From NCBI RefSeq assembly GCF_033547075.1, contig NZ_CP137891.1, forward strand, positions 1,612,001 to 1,676,000: 64,000 bases of DNA, written 5' to 3'. Under the pieces are notes generated by a model. The model worked only from the letters and a program-made list of their open reading frames with translations, had not been told where the DNA came from and ran no database searches. The translations under genes and the position numbers were made by a program. Source of the DNA: Flavobacterium ardleyense (lineage in GTDB: Bacteria; Bacteroidota; Bacteroidia; Flavobacteriales; Flavobacteriaceae). This document shows positions 9,473 through 17,752 of this stretch, in pieces (the first letter of the stretch is position 1; each line of letters opens with the position of its first letter).

Positions 9473-9500
9473 TTGCAACAGTAAAGAAGGCTTAAATTTG
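9473..9500 (+). promoter_or_regulatory. Promoter of the luciferase-like monooxygenase gene
   Basis: TTG at 9473-9475 and TAAATTTG at 9493-9500 are separated by 17 bp, an exact match to the Flavobacterium consensus. The ATG follows 16 bp after the -7 element, giving a very short leader. Confidence 0.7.
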
Positions 9501-9516
9501 TGAAAAGAAAAAAAAG

Positions 9517-10521
9517 ATGTCAAAAAAAATTCTGCTTTCCATTTTGGATCTTGCTGTAGTCAACGATTCTGACACCGCATCAAACGCATTACAAAGAACA
9601 AAACTACTAGCTCAACACGCCGATAAATTAGGATACGAACGTTTTTGGGTTGCCGAACATCATAATATGGCACATATTGCCAGCTCTGCAACCGCAATTT
9701 TAATTGGATATTTAGCTTCAAATACAGAAAGAATTCGAGTAGGGTCTGGTGGGATTATGTTGCCAAACCACGCACCGTTAATTATTGCCGAACAATTTGG
9801 AACTTTGCAATTATTACACAAAGGCCGAATCGACTTAGGTTTAGGTCGCGCTCCCGGAACAGATCAACTAACTGCTCAAGCAATCAGATCTGACTTTTTC
9901 GAACAAGCACAACACTTCCCCCGCAACGTTAGTGAACTTCAAAGATATTTCTCCGCCTCAAATTCAACTGCAAAAGTTCGAGCTTTCCCAGGAGAAGGAG
10001 TAGACGTGCCGATTTGGATTCTTGGTTCAAGCACCGAAAGTGCTGCTCTTGCCGCCGCTTCTGGATTGCCTTATGCTTTTGCGGGACATTTTGCGCCAAG
10101 ACAAATGTATCAAGCTTTTGAAGTTTATAAATCGAATTTTATTCCTTCAGTTCATCTTAGTAGTCCAAAAGTGATGGCTTGTGTGAATGCAGTTGCCGCA
10201 GACACCAATGAAGAAGCTGAATTGCTTTCTTCAAGTTTACTGCAGATGTTTAGAAACTTAGTAACGAATAACAGAAAAGGCCTGCAAAAGCCAGTGGCAA
10301 ATTTTGTAGATCAAATGTCAGAAGAAGAGCGTTTCCACGTTGGACAAATGACTGCCTGCTCTTTTGTAGGTGATCAGGCAAGTATCACTAAACAACTCAA
10401 AGAGTTTATTAATTATACTGGGGCGGACGAAATTATGATTACAAGTCCTATCTATGATATGGACGCCAAACTTCACAGTATGGATATTATGAAAACGGTA
10501 ATCGACAGTATAAATGAATAA
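9517..10521 (+). CDS. LLM-class flavin-dependent oxidoreductase (luciferase-like)
   Basis: A 334-residue member of the bacterial luciferase-like monooxygenase fold, a TIM barrel that uses reduced FMN and O2. The family's group-1 features are visible: [10 protein letters not shown] near residues 42-51, [16 protein letters not shown] near residues 71-86, [12 protein letters not shown] near residues 105-116 and [12 protein letters not shown]. Members of this subgroup are common in flavobacteria, and their natural substrates are mostly unknown. It has its own promoter and a strong terminator, so it appears monocistronic. No partner flavin reductase is adjacent, and physiological activity cannot be deduced. 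Confidence 0.88.
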   Translation: MSKKILLSILDLAVVNDSDTASNALQRTKLLAQHADKLGYERFWVAEHHNMAHIASSATAILIGYLASNTERIRVGSGGIMLPNHAPLIIAEQFGTLQLLHKGRIDLGLGRAPGTDQLTAQAIRSDFFEQAQHFPRNVSELQRYFSASNSTAKVRAFPGEGVDVPIWILGSSTESAALAAASGLPYAFAGHFAPRQMYQAFEVYKSNFIPSVHLSSPKVMACVNAVAADTNEEAELLSSSLLQMFRNLVTNNRKGLQKPVANFVDQMSEEERFHVGQMTACSFVGDQASITKQLKEFINYTGADEIMITSPIYDMDAKLHSMDIMKTVIDSINE

Positions 10522-10534
10522 CAAAATCAATTTC

Positions 10535-10571
10535 AAAAAAAAATCCTCTTGAAAAAGAGGATTTTTTTTTT
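10535..10571. terminator. Bidirectional terminator between the LLM gene and rimO
   Basis: A 14-bp stem AAAAAAATCCTCTT / AAGAGGATTTTTTT with a GAAA tetraloop serves both convergent genes. Confidence 0.9.
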
Positions 10572-10588
10572 GAAATATTTTAAAGCAA

Positions 10589-11908
10589 TTATTTAACGAC
10601 TGCTTCTCCGTAAAGGTCAAATTCTGTAGCTTCGGTAATTAGAATATCTACAAATTCTCCTGTTTTCAAATATGTTTTAGATGCATCGATCAAAACTTCG
10701 TTATCAACATCTGGACTATCAAATTCAGTACGACCTACAAAGTGAGATCCTTCTTTTCTATCGATAATACATTTGAAAACTTTACCAACTTTTTCTTGAT
10801 TTAGATCCCACGAAATTTGCGATTGCAATTCCATAATCTCATTTGCTCTAGCTTGTTTTACATCAGCAGGAACATCATCTTCAAGTAAATAAGCGTGGGT
10901 ATTTTCTTCGTGAGAATAAGCAAAACAGCCCATTCTATCAAATTTCATTTCTTGTACCCAGTCTTTCAACGTATTAAAGTCTTCCTGAGTTTCGCCAGGA
11001 TATCCAACAATTAGAGTTGTTCTAATTGCGATTCCAGGAACTCTCTCTCTAAAGTCTTTCAGAAGTTTAGTAGTTTTTTCTTGAGTTGTACCACGACGCA
11101 TTGATTTCAAAACTGAATCAGAAATATGCTGAAGCGGAATGTCGATATAGTTACAAATCTTCGGTTCGCGTTTCATTAGATCTAAAACGTCCATCGGGAA
11201 ACCTGTAGGGAAAGCGTAGTGAAGACGAATCCACTCAATACCTTCAACAGCTGCAAGAGCTTCAAGAAGTTCGGCAAGATTTCGTTTTTTATAAAGATCT
11301 AAACCATAATAAGTAAGATCCTGAGCGATAAGAATTAATTCCTTCACGCCATTTTTTGCAAGACCTTTTGCTTCGTTAACCAATTTTTCAATGGGTTGAG
11401 AAACGTGTGCTCCACGCATCAAAGGAATTGCGCAAAAACTACACGGACGATCACATCCTTCGGCAATTTTTAAATAGGCATAGTTTTTAGGAGTTGTTGT
11501 AAGACGTTCTCCCAAAAGTTCGTGTTTATAATCTGCACCAAGTGCTTTTAAAAGTAAAGGCAATTCGGTAGTTCCAAAATACTGATCCACGTTCGGTATC
11601 TCTTTTTCAAGATCTGGACGATATCTTTCAGACAAGCATCCTGTAACGAATACTTTATCTACAAGTCCTTTTGCTTTTTTGTCGGCATATTCAAGGATCA
11701 TATTTACAGACTCTGCTTTTGCATTGTCTATAAATCCGCAAGTATTGATGACAATAATATTGCCTTCATTTTCCGGAGCTGCCTCATGTTCAACATCTTT
11801 TCCACTTGCTTTAAGCTGTCCCATCAATACCTCACTATCGTAGACATTTTTTGAGCATCCTAAAGTGATGACATTTATTTTATTCTTTTTTAAAGACTTG
11901 GTTCTCAT
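10589..11908 (-). CDS. rimO: Ribosomal protein S12 methylthiotransferase RimO
   Basis: RimO adds a methylthio group to an aspartate of ribosomal protein S12. The 439-residue protein has the three domains of the family. The N-terminal UPF0004 domain carries cysteines C18, C57 and C91, which hold the auxiliary cluster. The radical SAM core has C152, C156 and C159 in CX3CX2C spacing. A C-terminal TRAM domain spans roughly residues 370-439. The TLGCSKN and NTCGFI signatures distinguish it from MiaB well enough for a confident call. On the minus strand TAATTTTG at 11928-11935 provides a good -7 element about 20 bp upstream of the ATG. Confidence 0.95.
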   Translation of the reverse strand: MRTKSLKKNKINVITLGCSKNVYDSEVLMGQLKASGKDVEHEAAPENEGNIIVINTCGFIDNAKAESVNMILEYADKKAKGLVDKVFVTGCLSERYRPDLEKEIPNVDQYFGTTELPLLLKALGADYKHELLGERLTTTPKNYAYLKIAEGCDRPCSFCAIPLMRGAHVSQPIEKLVNEAKGLAKNGVKELILIAQDLTYYGLDLYKKRNLAELLEALAAVEGIEWIRLHYAFPTGFPMDVLDLMKREPKICNYIDIPLQHISDSVLKSMRRGTTQEKTTKLLKDFRERVPGIAIRTTLIVGYPGETQEDFNTLKDWVQEMKFDRMGCFAYSHEENTHAYLLEDDVPADVKQARANEIMELQSQISWDLNQEKVGKVFKCIIDRKEGSHFVGRTEFDSPDVDNEVLIDASKTYLKTGEFVDILITEATEFDLYGEAVVK

Positions 11909-12030
11909 GTATTTGTAAATTGGAGTGCAAAATTACAACTTTAAAAGTGATTAGTTATAATTGTTTGAAGAAAATTGGCATTAAGCTCATTGTCCTAAGA
12001 CTTTTAGATTCAGAATGATGCAAAATAAAA

Positions 12031-12054
12031 GGCCGCTGAAAATGTTCAGCGGCC
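12031..12054 (-). terminator. Terminator of the OmpP1/FadL-family gene
   Basis: GGCCGCTGAA and TTCAGCGGCC form a perfect 10-bp stem with an AATG loop, and on the minus strand a T-rich tract follows directly. Confidence 0.85.
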
Positions 12055-12078
12055 CTCTTAAACTATTACTTAATATTT

Positions 12079-13572
12079 TTATAATTCAAATATTAGCGAA
12101 AGCGAAACATTATTATTTACCGAACTAATATTTGCTCCATCCGTAAAACCTTGATTTAAAAATGCTTGCTGATTATCTCTTTCAAAATAATTGTAAGCAA
12201 GATCTACTTTTGTTCCACCAAAATCATATCCTAAACCAGCAGAATATCCGGTAAGATCACCCATTAAGTTTTTGTCTTTATAGGGACTTTGTTCCATTCT
12301 ATATCCAGCACGAAGACTCAATTGTTTAATTCTATGCTCAGCACCAATTCTGATTTCTGATGAATTATCTAGAATTTGAGACATTGCATTGTTTACTCCT
12401 GTAAATTCATTTTTGGGTTTAAAAGTAGTTGTACTATAATCTTTAATTGAATAATCAACACTAATTAAGCTAGTTGTTCCAATTACATATGCCGCACTTC
12501 CAGTCCATTTCCCTGGCGTTTGAAGTTTATATACGTCATAAGCTACTGTAATGCGTGGATTGACAGTTGTGTTTGTCTCAACATCGTCTATGTAATGTTT
12601 ACTAGATACTGCTTGCGAAATTTCGTCATTAAGAGAATACCAAGTTGGAGAATCGTAGGCCAGACCTAAACGAAGACCGTCAGTGACTTTTGCAATACCT
12701 CCCAATTGGAATGAGAATCCAGAACCATAAGTGTAAAGTTCATTGTTGAATCTTAATTTACTTACTCCATTACTTCCACCATTATTATTGCTTTCATACA
12801 CAGAAGTTGATTGTCTAAAATCTGTAAAATGTGAATTTAAATTCAAACCAAAATAATATTTATCATCATAAGATGTAGCTATATTAAAATTCAACTTGCC
12901 ATTAAATCCCGTAGTAGCGACGGCATTTTCTTGGTAAAAGTTGCCACCTGCAAGAACGTTGCTAGTATATTGAGAATTATTCAAATCACTTGTTACAGGA
13001 TTGATTAGATAAGCTTGGTAACCTAAAAATGCTTGCGCGGCACCATAATTTAAATTCTCATAATATGAAGATTCCAAGGTGTTTAAAGATATTCCACTTT
13101 GGTCTGCATAGCTTAAGAAATAATCAACAATCGAGTTGTTGGGATTTGTTCCAGCTGAAAATAGTGAATTACGAAAATTATTTATGCTTTCGTAGTTGAC
13201 AGAAAGTGCTACTTTTTTCCACTTACTATTTGCATTATCATTTTTAAAAACGAAAACAGCGCCACCCTGACTCAAATCTATAGAGTTTTCTTTTGAATCT
13301 GTTTTTGAACCAAAGTAAGTAGATTCATTCTTTTTGTTTAAACTTCCTAATGTGATTCCAACTTGGCTCGTTGCAAAAACTGCCGATCCCGCGGGATTTA
13401 TATTTATTGCCGAAAAATCGCCTCCGAGAGCTCCAAAGGCACCGCTCATAGCTCTAAAACGTGAGGTTCCACTTAAGTTTTCTTGGCTGTATCTAATTGC
13501 GTCAGTGATATCTTGTGCCTGCAACGCAGAAAACCCGAACAAAGCCACTGCAAAAGTTACATATTTTTTCAT
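12079..13572 (-). CDS. OmpP1/FadL-family outer-membrane protein
   Basis: A 497-residue outer-membrane beta-barrel of the FadL/TodX type, which moves hydrophobic molecules across the outer membrane. The first 19 residues form a signal peptide ending at LQAQ. The mature N-terminus has the family signature SRFRAMSGAFGALGGDFSAI with the INPAG motif, and later strands alternate aromatic and polar residues. The chain ends in LSLIFEL, a typical last strand closing on a hydrophobic residue. Homologues are often named hemin receptor without evidence. It lies downstream of a low-complexity lipoprotein gene on the same strand with a 77-bp gap, so co-transcription is possible. Confidence 0.85.
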   Translation of the reverse strand: MKKYVTFAVALFGFSALQAQDITDAIRYSQENLSGTSRFRAMSGAFGALGGDFSAININPAGSAVFATSQVGITLGSLNKKNESTYFGSKTDSKENSIDLSQGGAVFVFKNDNANSKWKKVALSVNYESINNFRNSLFSAGTNPNNSIVDYFLSYADQSGISLNTLESSYYENLNYGAAQAFLGYQAYLINPVTSDLNNSQYTSNVLAGGNFYQENAVATTGFNGKLNFNIATSYDDKYYFGLNLNSHFTDFRQSTSVYESNNNGGSNGVSKLRFNNELYTYGSGFSFQLGGIAKVTDGLRLGLAYDSPTWYSLNDEISQAVSSKHYIDDVETNTTVNPRITVAYDVYKLQTPGKWTGSAAYVIGTTSLISVDYSIKDYSTTTFKPKNEFTGVNNAMSQILDNSSEIRIGAEHRIKQLSLRAGYRMEQSPYKDKNLMGDLTGYSAGLGYDFGGTKVDLAYNYFERDNQQAFLNQGFTDGANISSVNNNVSLSLIFEL

Positions 13573-13649
13573 TGTGTATCGTGTTTGTTGTTTAAATAAA
13601 ATACCTACTCGAAGTAAATTCCAGTAGGTATTTAATAAATATTTGCTGT

Positions 13650-14897
13650 TTATCTTCTACCGCTGCTACTTCTAGATGAGCCACTATTGCCACCGCTACT
13701 TCTCATAGTACCGCTAGAATTACTTCTCATTGTTCCAGTATTATTAGAACCACTGTTATAATTAGAATTGCTTCTTTGTGGAGCCGTCTGCTGCTGAGGA
13801 GTCGGTTGATATTGTTGTGCAGGTTGACTTCTCTGTGGAGTGTAGGGTCTTTGAGTATTATTATATTGTCTTGGAGTAGGAGGCGTAATTGGCCTCTGCG
13901 GACTATAATTAGGACGTACTGTACCTTGTGTTCTTTGTGGAGTAACAGGTCTCTGAGTATTGTCTACTCCAGAAGGGACAGGTCTAGTAGTCGAATTGCC
14001 TCTCGTAGGAGTTACTGGTCTCACTGAATTGTCTCTTACAGTTGGCACCGGTCTCACAGAAGAATTATCTCTGATAGTATTTGGTCTAACAGTATTATCT
14101 CTTTCAGATGGCACTGGTCTTGCGGTTGAATTACCACGAACCGTATTTGTAGCATCATTTCTACTCTGACCTTCATATATAGACGAACTTCTAATTGGAG
14201 ACGTCACTGAGCTACCAGTAGGGGAAATTGAAGATCGGCGGCTGGTATTAAAACGATCGCCATTCTGATAAGAAGATCCTCTTCTTCCGCTTTGGTGAAC
14301 ATAATTATTTCCGTAATAGTAGTTATTTCCGTAGTAATTGTTTCCATAGTAATTACCATAATACCCACCATAGTAATTATTAAAACCATAATAAGGATTA
14401 TAGAATGGGCTATAAAAGCCTATTCCCCAAGATGGTCCATAATATCCACCCCATCCTCCGTATCCAGGACCATACCATGGATAATAACTGCCAGTATACC
14501 AATAGTTACTCCAATAATATGGAGAGTTCCAACTATTGCCATATACATTAACGGTTATATTATCAGAGTTACTTCCCCAAGCAGGGTATCCTTGATTATA
14601 ACCCTCTTGTGCTACACTTTGAGTATTATCTACTACACTATTATAGGAATCAACATCTGTAAATATTTCACTATTTTCCTCATTTAGAGCACTAAAGTAT
14701 TCTTTATATTCAATAGCTTGGAGGTTTTGACCGTCATCGTAATTGTTATTTTCACGATTTGCGGTACCTCCATAAATGCCATCTCGGTCGTAATAAGAAC
14801 TATTTGAGTAAGTTCCACAAGAAGCGACAGAAATGGCTAACAATCCAAGAATAAGATATCTTGATAGTTTTAAATTAGAAATGGTATAAGTTTTCAT
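13650..14897 (-). CDS. Low-complexity repeat lipoprotein, function unknown
   Basis: A 415-residue predicted lipoprotein (lipobox ending at Cys27, SVASC). The mature chain has three zones. An acidic/Asn segment runs to about residue 115. A Tyr/Gly/Asn/Trp-rich segment with many NYYG and YGG repeats covers about residues 118-205. The last zone is an Arg/Ser/Pro/Asn-rich tail with degenerate repeats around the words TVRPV, RDNS and TTRPVP, finishing in Ser/Gly/Arg. No enzymatic motif is visible. The aromatic-Gly zone and cationic tail suggest a surface or matrix-interacting protein, but this is only composition-based. Homologues in this genomic position are sometimes mislabelled because proS lies next door in divergent orientation. 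Confidence 0.75.
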   Translation of the reverse strand: MKTYTISNLKLSRYLILGLLAISVASCGTYSNSSYYDRDGIYGGTANRENNNYDDGQNLQAIEYKEYFSALNEENSEIFTDVDSYNSVVDNTQSVAQEGYNQGYPAWGSNSDNITVNVYGNSWNSPYYWSNYWYTGSYYPWYGPGYGGWGGYYGPSWGIGFYSPFYNPYYGFNNYYGGYYGNYYGNNYYGNNYYYGNNYVHQSGRRGSSYQNGDRFNTSRRSSISPTGSSVTSPIRSSSIYEGQSRNDATNTVRGNSTARPVPSERDNTVRPNTIRDNSSVRPVPTVRDNSVRPVTPTRGNSTTRPVPSGVDNTQRPVTPQRTQGTVRPNYSPQRPITPPTPRQYNNTQRPYTPQRSQPAQQYQPTPQQQTAPQRSNSNYNSGSNNTGTMRSNSSGTMRSSGGNSGSSRSSSGRR

Positions 14898-14927
14898 ATC
14901 TGTTAGCTTTTTTATTGTTGCACATTA

Positions 14928-14935
14928 CAAAAATA
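14928..14935 (-). promoter_or_regulatory. -7 promoter element for the repeat lipoprotein
   Basis: The minus strand reads TATTTTTG, matching TAnnTTTG, 31 bp upstream of the lipoprotein ATG. Confidence 0.45.
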
Positions 14936-14998
14936 GTTAGTTTTGTCGAACTATTTAATGTGATAAAAATAAACAATTTTTGTGCCAAAGTATTCAAT

Positions 14999-16477
14999 AT
15001 GAGCAAGAACTTAACAACGAGAGAAGAAGATTATTCCAAGTGGTATAATGAGTTAGTGGTAAAAGCAGATTTGGCCGAAAATTCAGCAGTACGTGGGTGT
15101 ATGGTAATTAAGCCTTATGGCTATGCTATTTGGGAAAAGATGCAGGCTGAATTAGATAAAAAATTTAAAGAAACGGGTCATGAAAATGCATACTTCCCTC
15201 TATTTGTACCCAAAAGTATGTTTGAGGCAGAAGAAAAAAATGCTGAAGGTTTTGCAAAGGAATGCGCAGTGGTTACACATTATAGATTAAAAAACGATCC
15301 TGATAATCCGGGGAAACTAATGGTGGATCCTAATGCCAAATTAGAGGAAGAGCTAATTGTTCGGCCTACGAGTGAAGCAATAATCTGGTCTACTTATAAA
15401 GGATGGGTGCAGTCTTACCGAGATTTACCACTTTTAATAAATCAGTGGGCAAACGTTGTACGCTGGGAAATGAGAACTAGATTGTTTTTACGAACTGCCG
15501 AATTCTTATGGCAAGAAGGACACACTGCACACGCAACTAAAAAAGAAGCAGTAGCCGAATCTGTTCAGATGATGCATGTCTATGCTGACTTTGCCGAAAA
15601 TTTTATGGCAATGCCGGTTGTAAAAGGTGTAAAATCTGAAAGTGAACGTTTTGCCGGAGCAGAGGAGACCTATTGTATAGAAGCTTTGATGCAGGATGGA
15701 AAGGCTTTGCAAGCAGGTACTTCACACTTTCTAGGACAAAATTTTGCAAAGGCCTTCGATGTGAAGTTTGCTAATGCCGAAGGGTCACAAGAATATGTTT
15801 GGGGGACATCTTGGGGGGTTTCTACAAGACTAATGGGAGCACTTATAATGACTCATTCAGATGATAAGGGTTTGGTCTTGCCTCCAACACTAGCACCAAT
15901 ACAAATTGTAATTGTGCCAATTTATAAAAATGACGAAGAGTTTGAAGCGGTATCTGCAGTTGCAAATACATTGGTAAGTCAATTTAAGAAATTAAGCCTT
16001 TCGGTAAAATTCGATAATCGCACCACTCAAAAACCAGGTTTCAAGTTTGCAGAATGGGAATTAAAAGGAGTTCCTGTCCGAATAGCAATCGGACCAAAAG
16101 ATTTGCAAAATGGTACTTTCGAAGTAGCTAGACGCGATAATTTAAGCAAAGAAATAGTTTTAAAGGATGAGATAGTTAATCATGTTAGTGATCTATTAGA
16201 TACAATTCAAGCTGCATTATTCAACAAAGCACTTGATTACAGAAATACTCATATTACTGAGGTTGAAACTTTTGACGAGTTCAAAGAAGTTTTAGACAAC
16301 AAAGGAGGCTTCATTTCTGCTCATTGGGATGGTACTGCAGAGAGTGAAGAAAAGATCAAAGAATTGACCAAAGCTACGATTCGTTGCATTGCTTTAGATC
16401 GTAAAGAAGAGGCGGGAAGCTGTGTGTTTACGGGTAATCCATCGCAAGGAAGAGTGCTTTTTGCGAAAGCTTATTAA
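14999..16477 (+). CDS. proS: Prolyl-tRNA synthetase
   Basis: Class II aminoacyl-tRNA synthetase charging tRNA-Pro. The start is the ATG at 14999 ([16 protein letters not shown]), giving 492 residues; a longer in-frame extension to 14915 overlaps the divergent lipoprotein promoter and is not family-like. This is the shorter archaeal/eukaryote-type ProRS without the inserted editing domain. It has a motif 2 region around [10 protein letters not shown], the PTSEAIIW segment, an anticodon-binding domain from about residue 300 (PIQIVIVPI), and a zinc-like C-terminal domain ending in a terminal tyrosine (VLFAKAY), characteristic of this type. Confidence 0.96.
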   Translation: MSKNLTTREEDYSKWYNELVVKADLAENSAVRGCMVIKPYGYAIWEKMQAELDKKFKETGHENAYFPLFVPKSMFEAEEKNAEGFAKECAVVTHYRLKNDPDNPGKLMVDPNAKLEEELIVRPTSEAIIWSTYKGWVQSYRDLPLLINQWANVVRWEMRTRLFLRTAEFLWQEGHTAHATKKEAVAESVQMMHVYADFAENFMAMPVVKGVKSESERFAGAEETYCIEALMQDGKALQAGTSHFLGQNFAKAFDVKFANAEGSQEYVWGTSWGVSTRLMGALIMTHSDDKGLVLPPTLAPIQIVIVPIYKNDEEFEAVSAVANTLVSQFKKLSLSVKFDNRTTQKPGFKFAEWELKGVPVRIAIGPKDLQNGTFEVARRDNLSKEIVLKDEIVNHVSDLLDTIQAALFNKALDYRNTHITEVETFDEFKEVLDNKGGFISAHWDGTAESEEKIKELTKATIRCIALDRKEEAGSCVFTGNPSQGRVLFAKAY

Positions 16478-16504
16478 AAATTTTAATTTTTTTTACTTGT
16501 ACTA

Positions 16505-16534
16505 TTGTACGAGTCAAAAATAGGTGTATCTTTG
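16505..16534 (+). promoter_or_regulatory. Promoter of the tRNA-Glu cluster
   Basis: TTG at 16505-16507 and TATCTTTG at 16527-16534 with a 19-bp spacer match the flavobacterial consensus. The element ends 20 bp before the first tRNA. Confidence 0.75.
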
Positions 16535-16554
16535 CAACCGCAATAGAGAAGTAA

Positions 16555-16626
16555 GGCCCGTTCGTCTATCGGTTAGGACGCATGGTTTTCATCCATGTAA
16601 GAGCGGTTCGATTCCGCTACGGGCTA
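16555..16626 (+). tRNA. tRNA-Glu (TTC)
   Basis: A complete 72-nt cloverleaf: acceptor stem GGCCCGT/ACGGGCT, anticodon stem CATGG/CCATG around loop TTTTCAT (anticodon TTC, A37), and T-arm with TTCGATT. The discriminator is A; CCA is not encoded. Identical in sequence to the copy at 16674. Confidence 0.97.
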
Positions 16627-16673
16627 CTATTTTTTTCGTTTGCAAAGATGTCCTTAACTTTAAAAGGAATAAT

Positions 16674-16745
16674 GGCCCGTTCGTCTATCGGTTAGGACGC
16701 ATGGTTTTCATCCATGTAAGAGCGGTTCGATTCCGCTACGGGCTA
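16674..16745 (+). tRNA. tRNA-Glu (TTC), second identical copy
   Basis: Same 72-nt sequence as the tRNA at 16555, 47 bp downstream. No separate promoter is evident, so the genes are probably processed from one transcript. Confidence 0.97.
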
Positions 16746-16793
16746 CAACAGTAATCAGATACGATTAATTGTTTTTAAAACCTAGGTGATACT

Positions 16794-16865
16794 GGTCCGT
16801 TCGTCTAGGGGTTAGGACGCCAAGATTTCGTCTTGGTAACAGGGGTTCGATTCCCTTACGGACTA
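16794..16865 (+). tRNA. tRNA-Glu (TTC), divergent third copy
   Basis: The cloverleaf has acceptor GGTCCGT/ACGGACT, anticodon stem CCAAG/CTTGG and loop ATTTCGT, again giving anticodon TTC. It differs from the other two copies in the acceptor, anticodon and T stems. It carries G at position 37 instead of A, and the T stem AGGGG/CCCTT contains a G-U pair. It still folds properly, so I call it functional with slightly lower certainty. Confidence 0.9.
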
Positions 16866-16932
16866 CTGAATTAGTTGTAAATAAGTTTTATAAAATAAAA
16901 AGCTGGTGTCTCGGAGTTTTATTTTATTAGTT

Positions 16933-16971
16933 AAAACCAAAGTGATTGTCAAACAATTGTGGGAGGTTTTT
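16933..16971 (+). terminator. Terminator-like hairpin between the tRNAs and rpsT
   Basis: AAAACC pairs with GGTTTT and an inner ATTGT pairs with ACAAT around CAA. A TTTTTCTTTTTT tract follows. It may end the tRNA transcript or act in the S20 leader; the two cannot be separated by sequence. Confidence 0.5.
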
Positions 16972-17022
16972 CTTTTTTAACTAGTATATAAATTATTATT
17001 ACATCTAAAAAATTAAAACGAA

Positions 17023-17274
17023 ATGGCAAATCATAAGTCAGCATTAAAAAGAATTAGAAGCAACGACAAGAAAAGAGTATTAAACAGATACCAGCATAAA
17101 ACAACTCGTAATGCAATTAAAGCATTAAGACTTGCAACTGAAAAGGAAGATGCTACTGCAAAATTATCTGGAGTTGTTTCAATGATTGATAAATTAGCTA
17201 AAAAGAATATCATACATAATAACAAAGCTTCAAACCTTAAATCAAAATTAACTAAGCACGTTGCAAAATTGTAA
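17023..17274 (+). CDS. rpsT: 30S ribosomal protein S20
   Basis: An 83-residue, strongly basic, all-helical protein that binds 16S rRNA in the body of the small subunit. The N-terminus MANHKSALKRIRSNDKKR and the block TTRNAIKALR are diagnostic, and the length matches the family. It stands alone between the tRNA-Glu cluster and a clear terminator. In other bacteria S20 can regulate its own translation; no evidence for that is visible here beyond the hairpin at 16933-16971 in the upstream region. Confidence 0.97.
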   Translation: MANHKSALKRIRSNDKKRVLNRYQHKTTRNAIKALRLATEKEDATAKLSGVVSMIDKLAKKNIIHNNKASNLKSKLTKHVAKL

Positions 17275-17296
17275 TATCTGTTAATTTAAAATATTA

Positions 17297-17327
17297 AAAA
17301 CCTCAGTTTTACTGGGGTTTTTTTATA
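17297..17327. terminator. Terminator of rpsT
   Basis: AACCTCAGT and ACTGGGGTT form a stem around TTT and run straight into seven T residues. Confidence 0.85.
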
Positions 17328-17337
17328 TCTAGTACTT

Positions 17338-17742
17338 TTATTTAGTTGATAATAATCTAGTTATTTCGTCTAAAGAGGTTTTGGTAATAGGTTTTGAAAT
17401 GAAAGTTAATACTGAAGAGAATTCCTTAGTTCTATTGACATCTTCAGGATCAATCGTCGATGATAATACAACAATTTTAGTGTCAATAAAGACTGAAGCA
17501 AAATTTCTCTCGTAGATTTCTAAGAATTCCCACCCATTCATAATAGGCATATTTAAGTCTAAAAGAATTATTTCGGGGTAGGTAATAGTTTCAGCTTTAA
17601 TGATACCTTCTAAAAAGCTCAATGCGCTTTTGCCATTATTTGCCGAATCTGTCTGGGCCGCAAAATCAGAGCGCTCTATAACTTTGCTACAGAGCATTAC
17701 ACTTATAGGATCATCATCTATACAAAGTACTTTTTCTAGCAT
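17338..17742 (-). CDS. Single-domain response regulator
   Basis: A 134-residue CheY-like receiver without an output domain. The acidic pocket D9-D10-D11, the phospho-acceptor D62 in LLDLNMPIMNGWEFL, the conserved Ser/Thr in VVLSST and the lysine of FISKPIT are all present, so it should be phosphorylatable. The gene starts 10 bp after the stop of the large histidine kinase on the same strand, so the two form a two-component operon. With no DNA-binding domain, the signal must pass by protein contact, either to another regulator or within a phosphorelay. The specific target is unknown. Confidence 0.92.
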   Translation of the reverse strand: MLEKVLCIDDDPISVMLCSKVIERSDFAAQTDSANNGKSALSFLEGIIKAETITYPEIILLDLNMPIMNGWEFLEIYERNFASVFIDTKIVVLSSTIDPEDVNRTKEFSSVLTFISKPITKTSLDEITRLLSTK

Positions 17743-17752
17743 GACCTTTTAT

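Noticed and set aside
14292..14687. 131-codon plus-strand frame opposite the repeat lipoprotein
   Set aside because: It consists of Ile/Val-rich repeats that are the antisense of the Tyr/Asn/Gly-rich coding tract.
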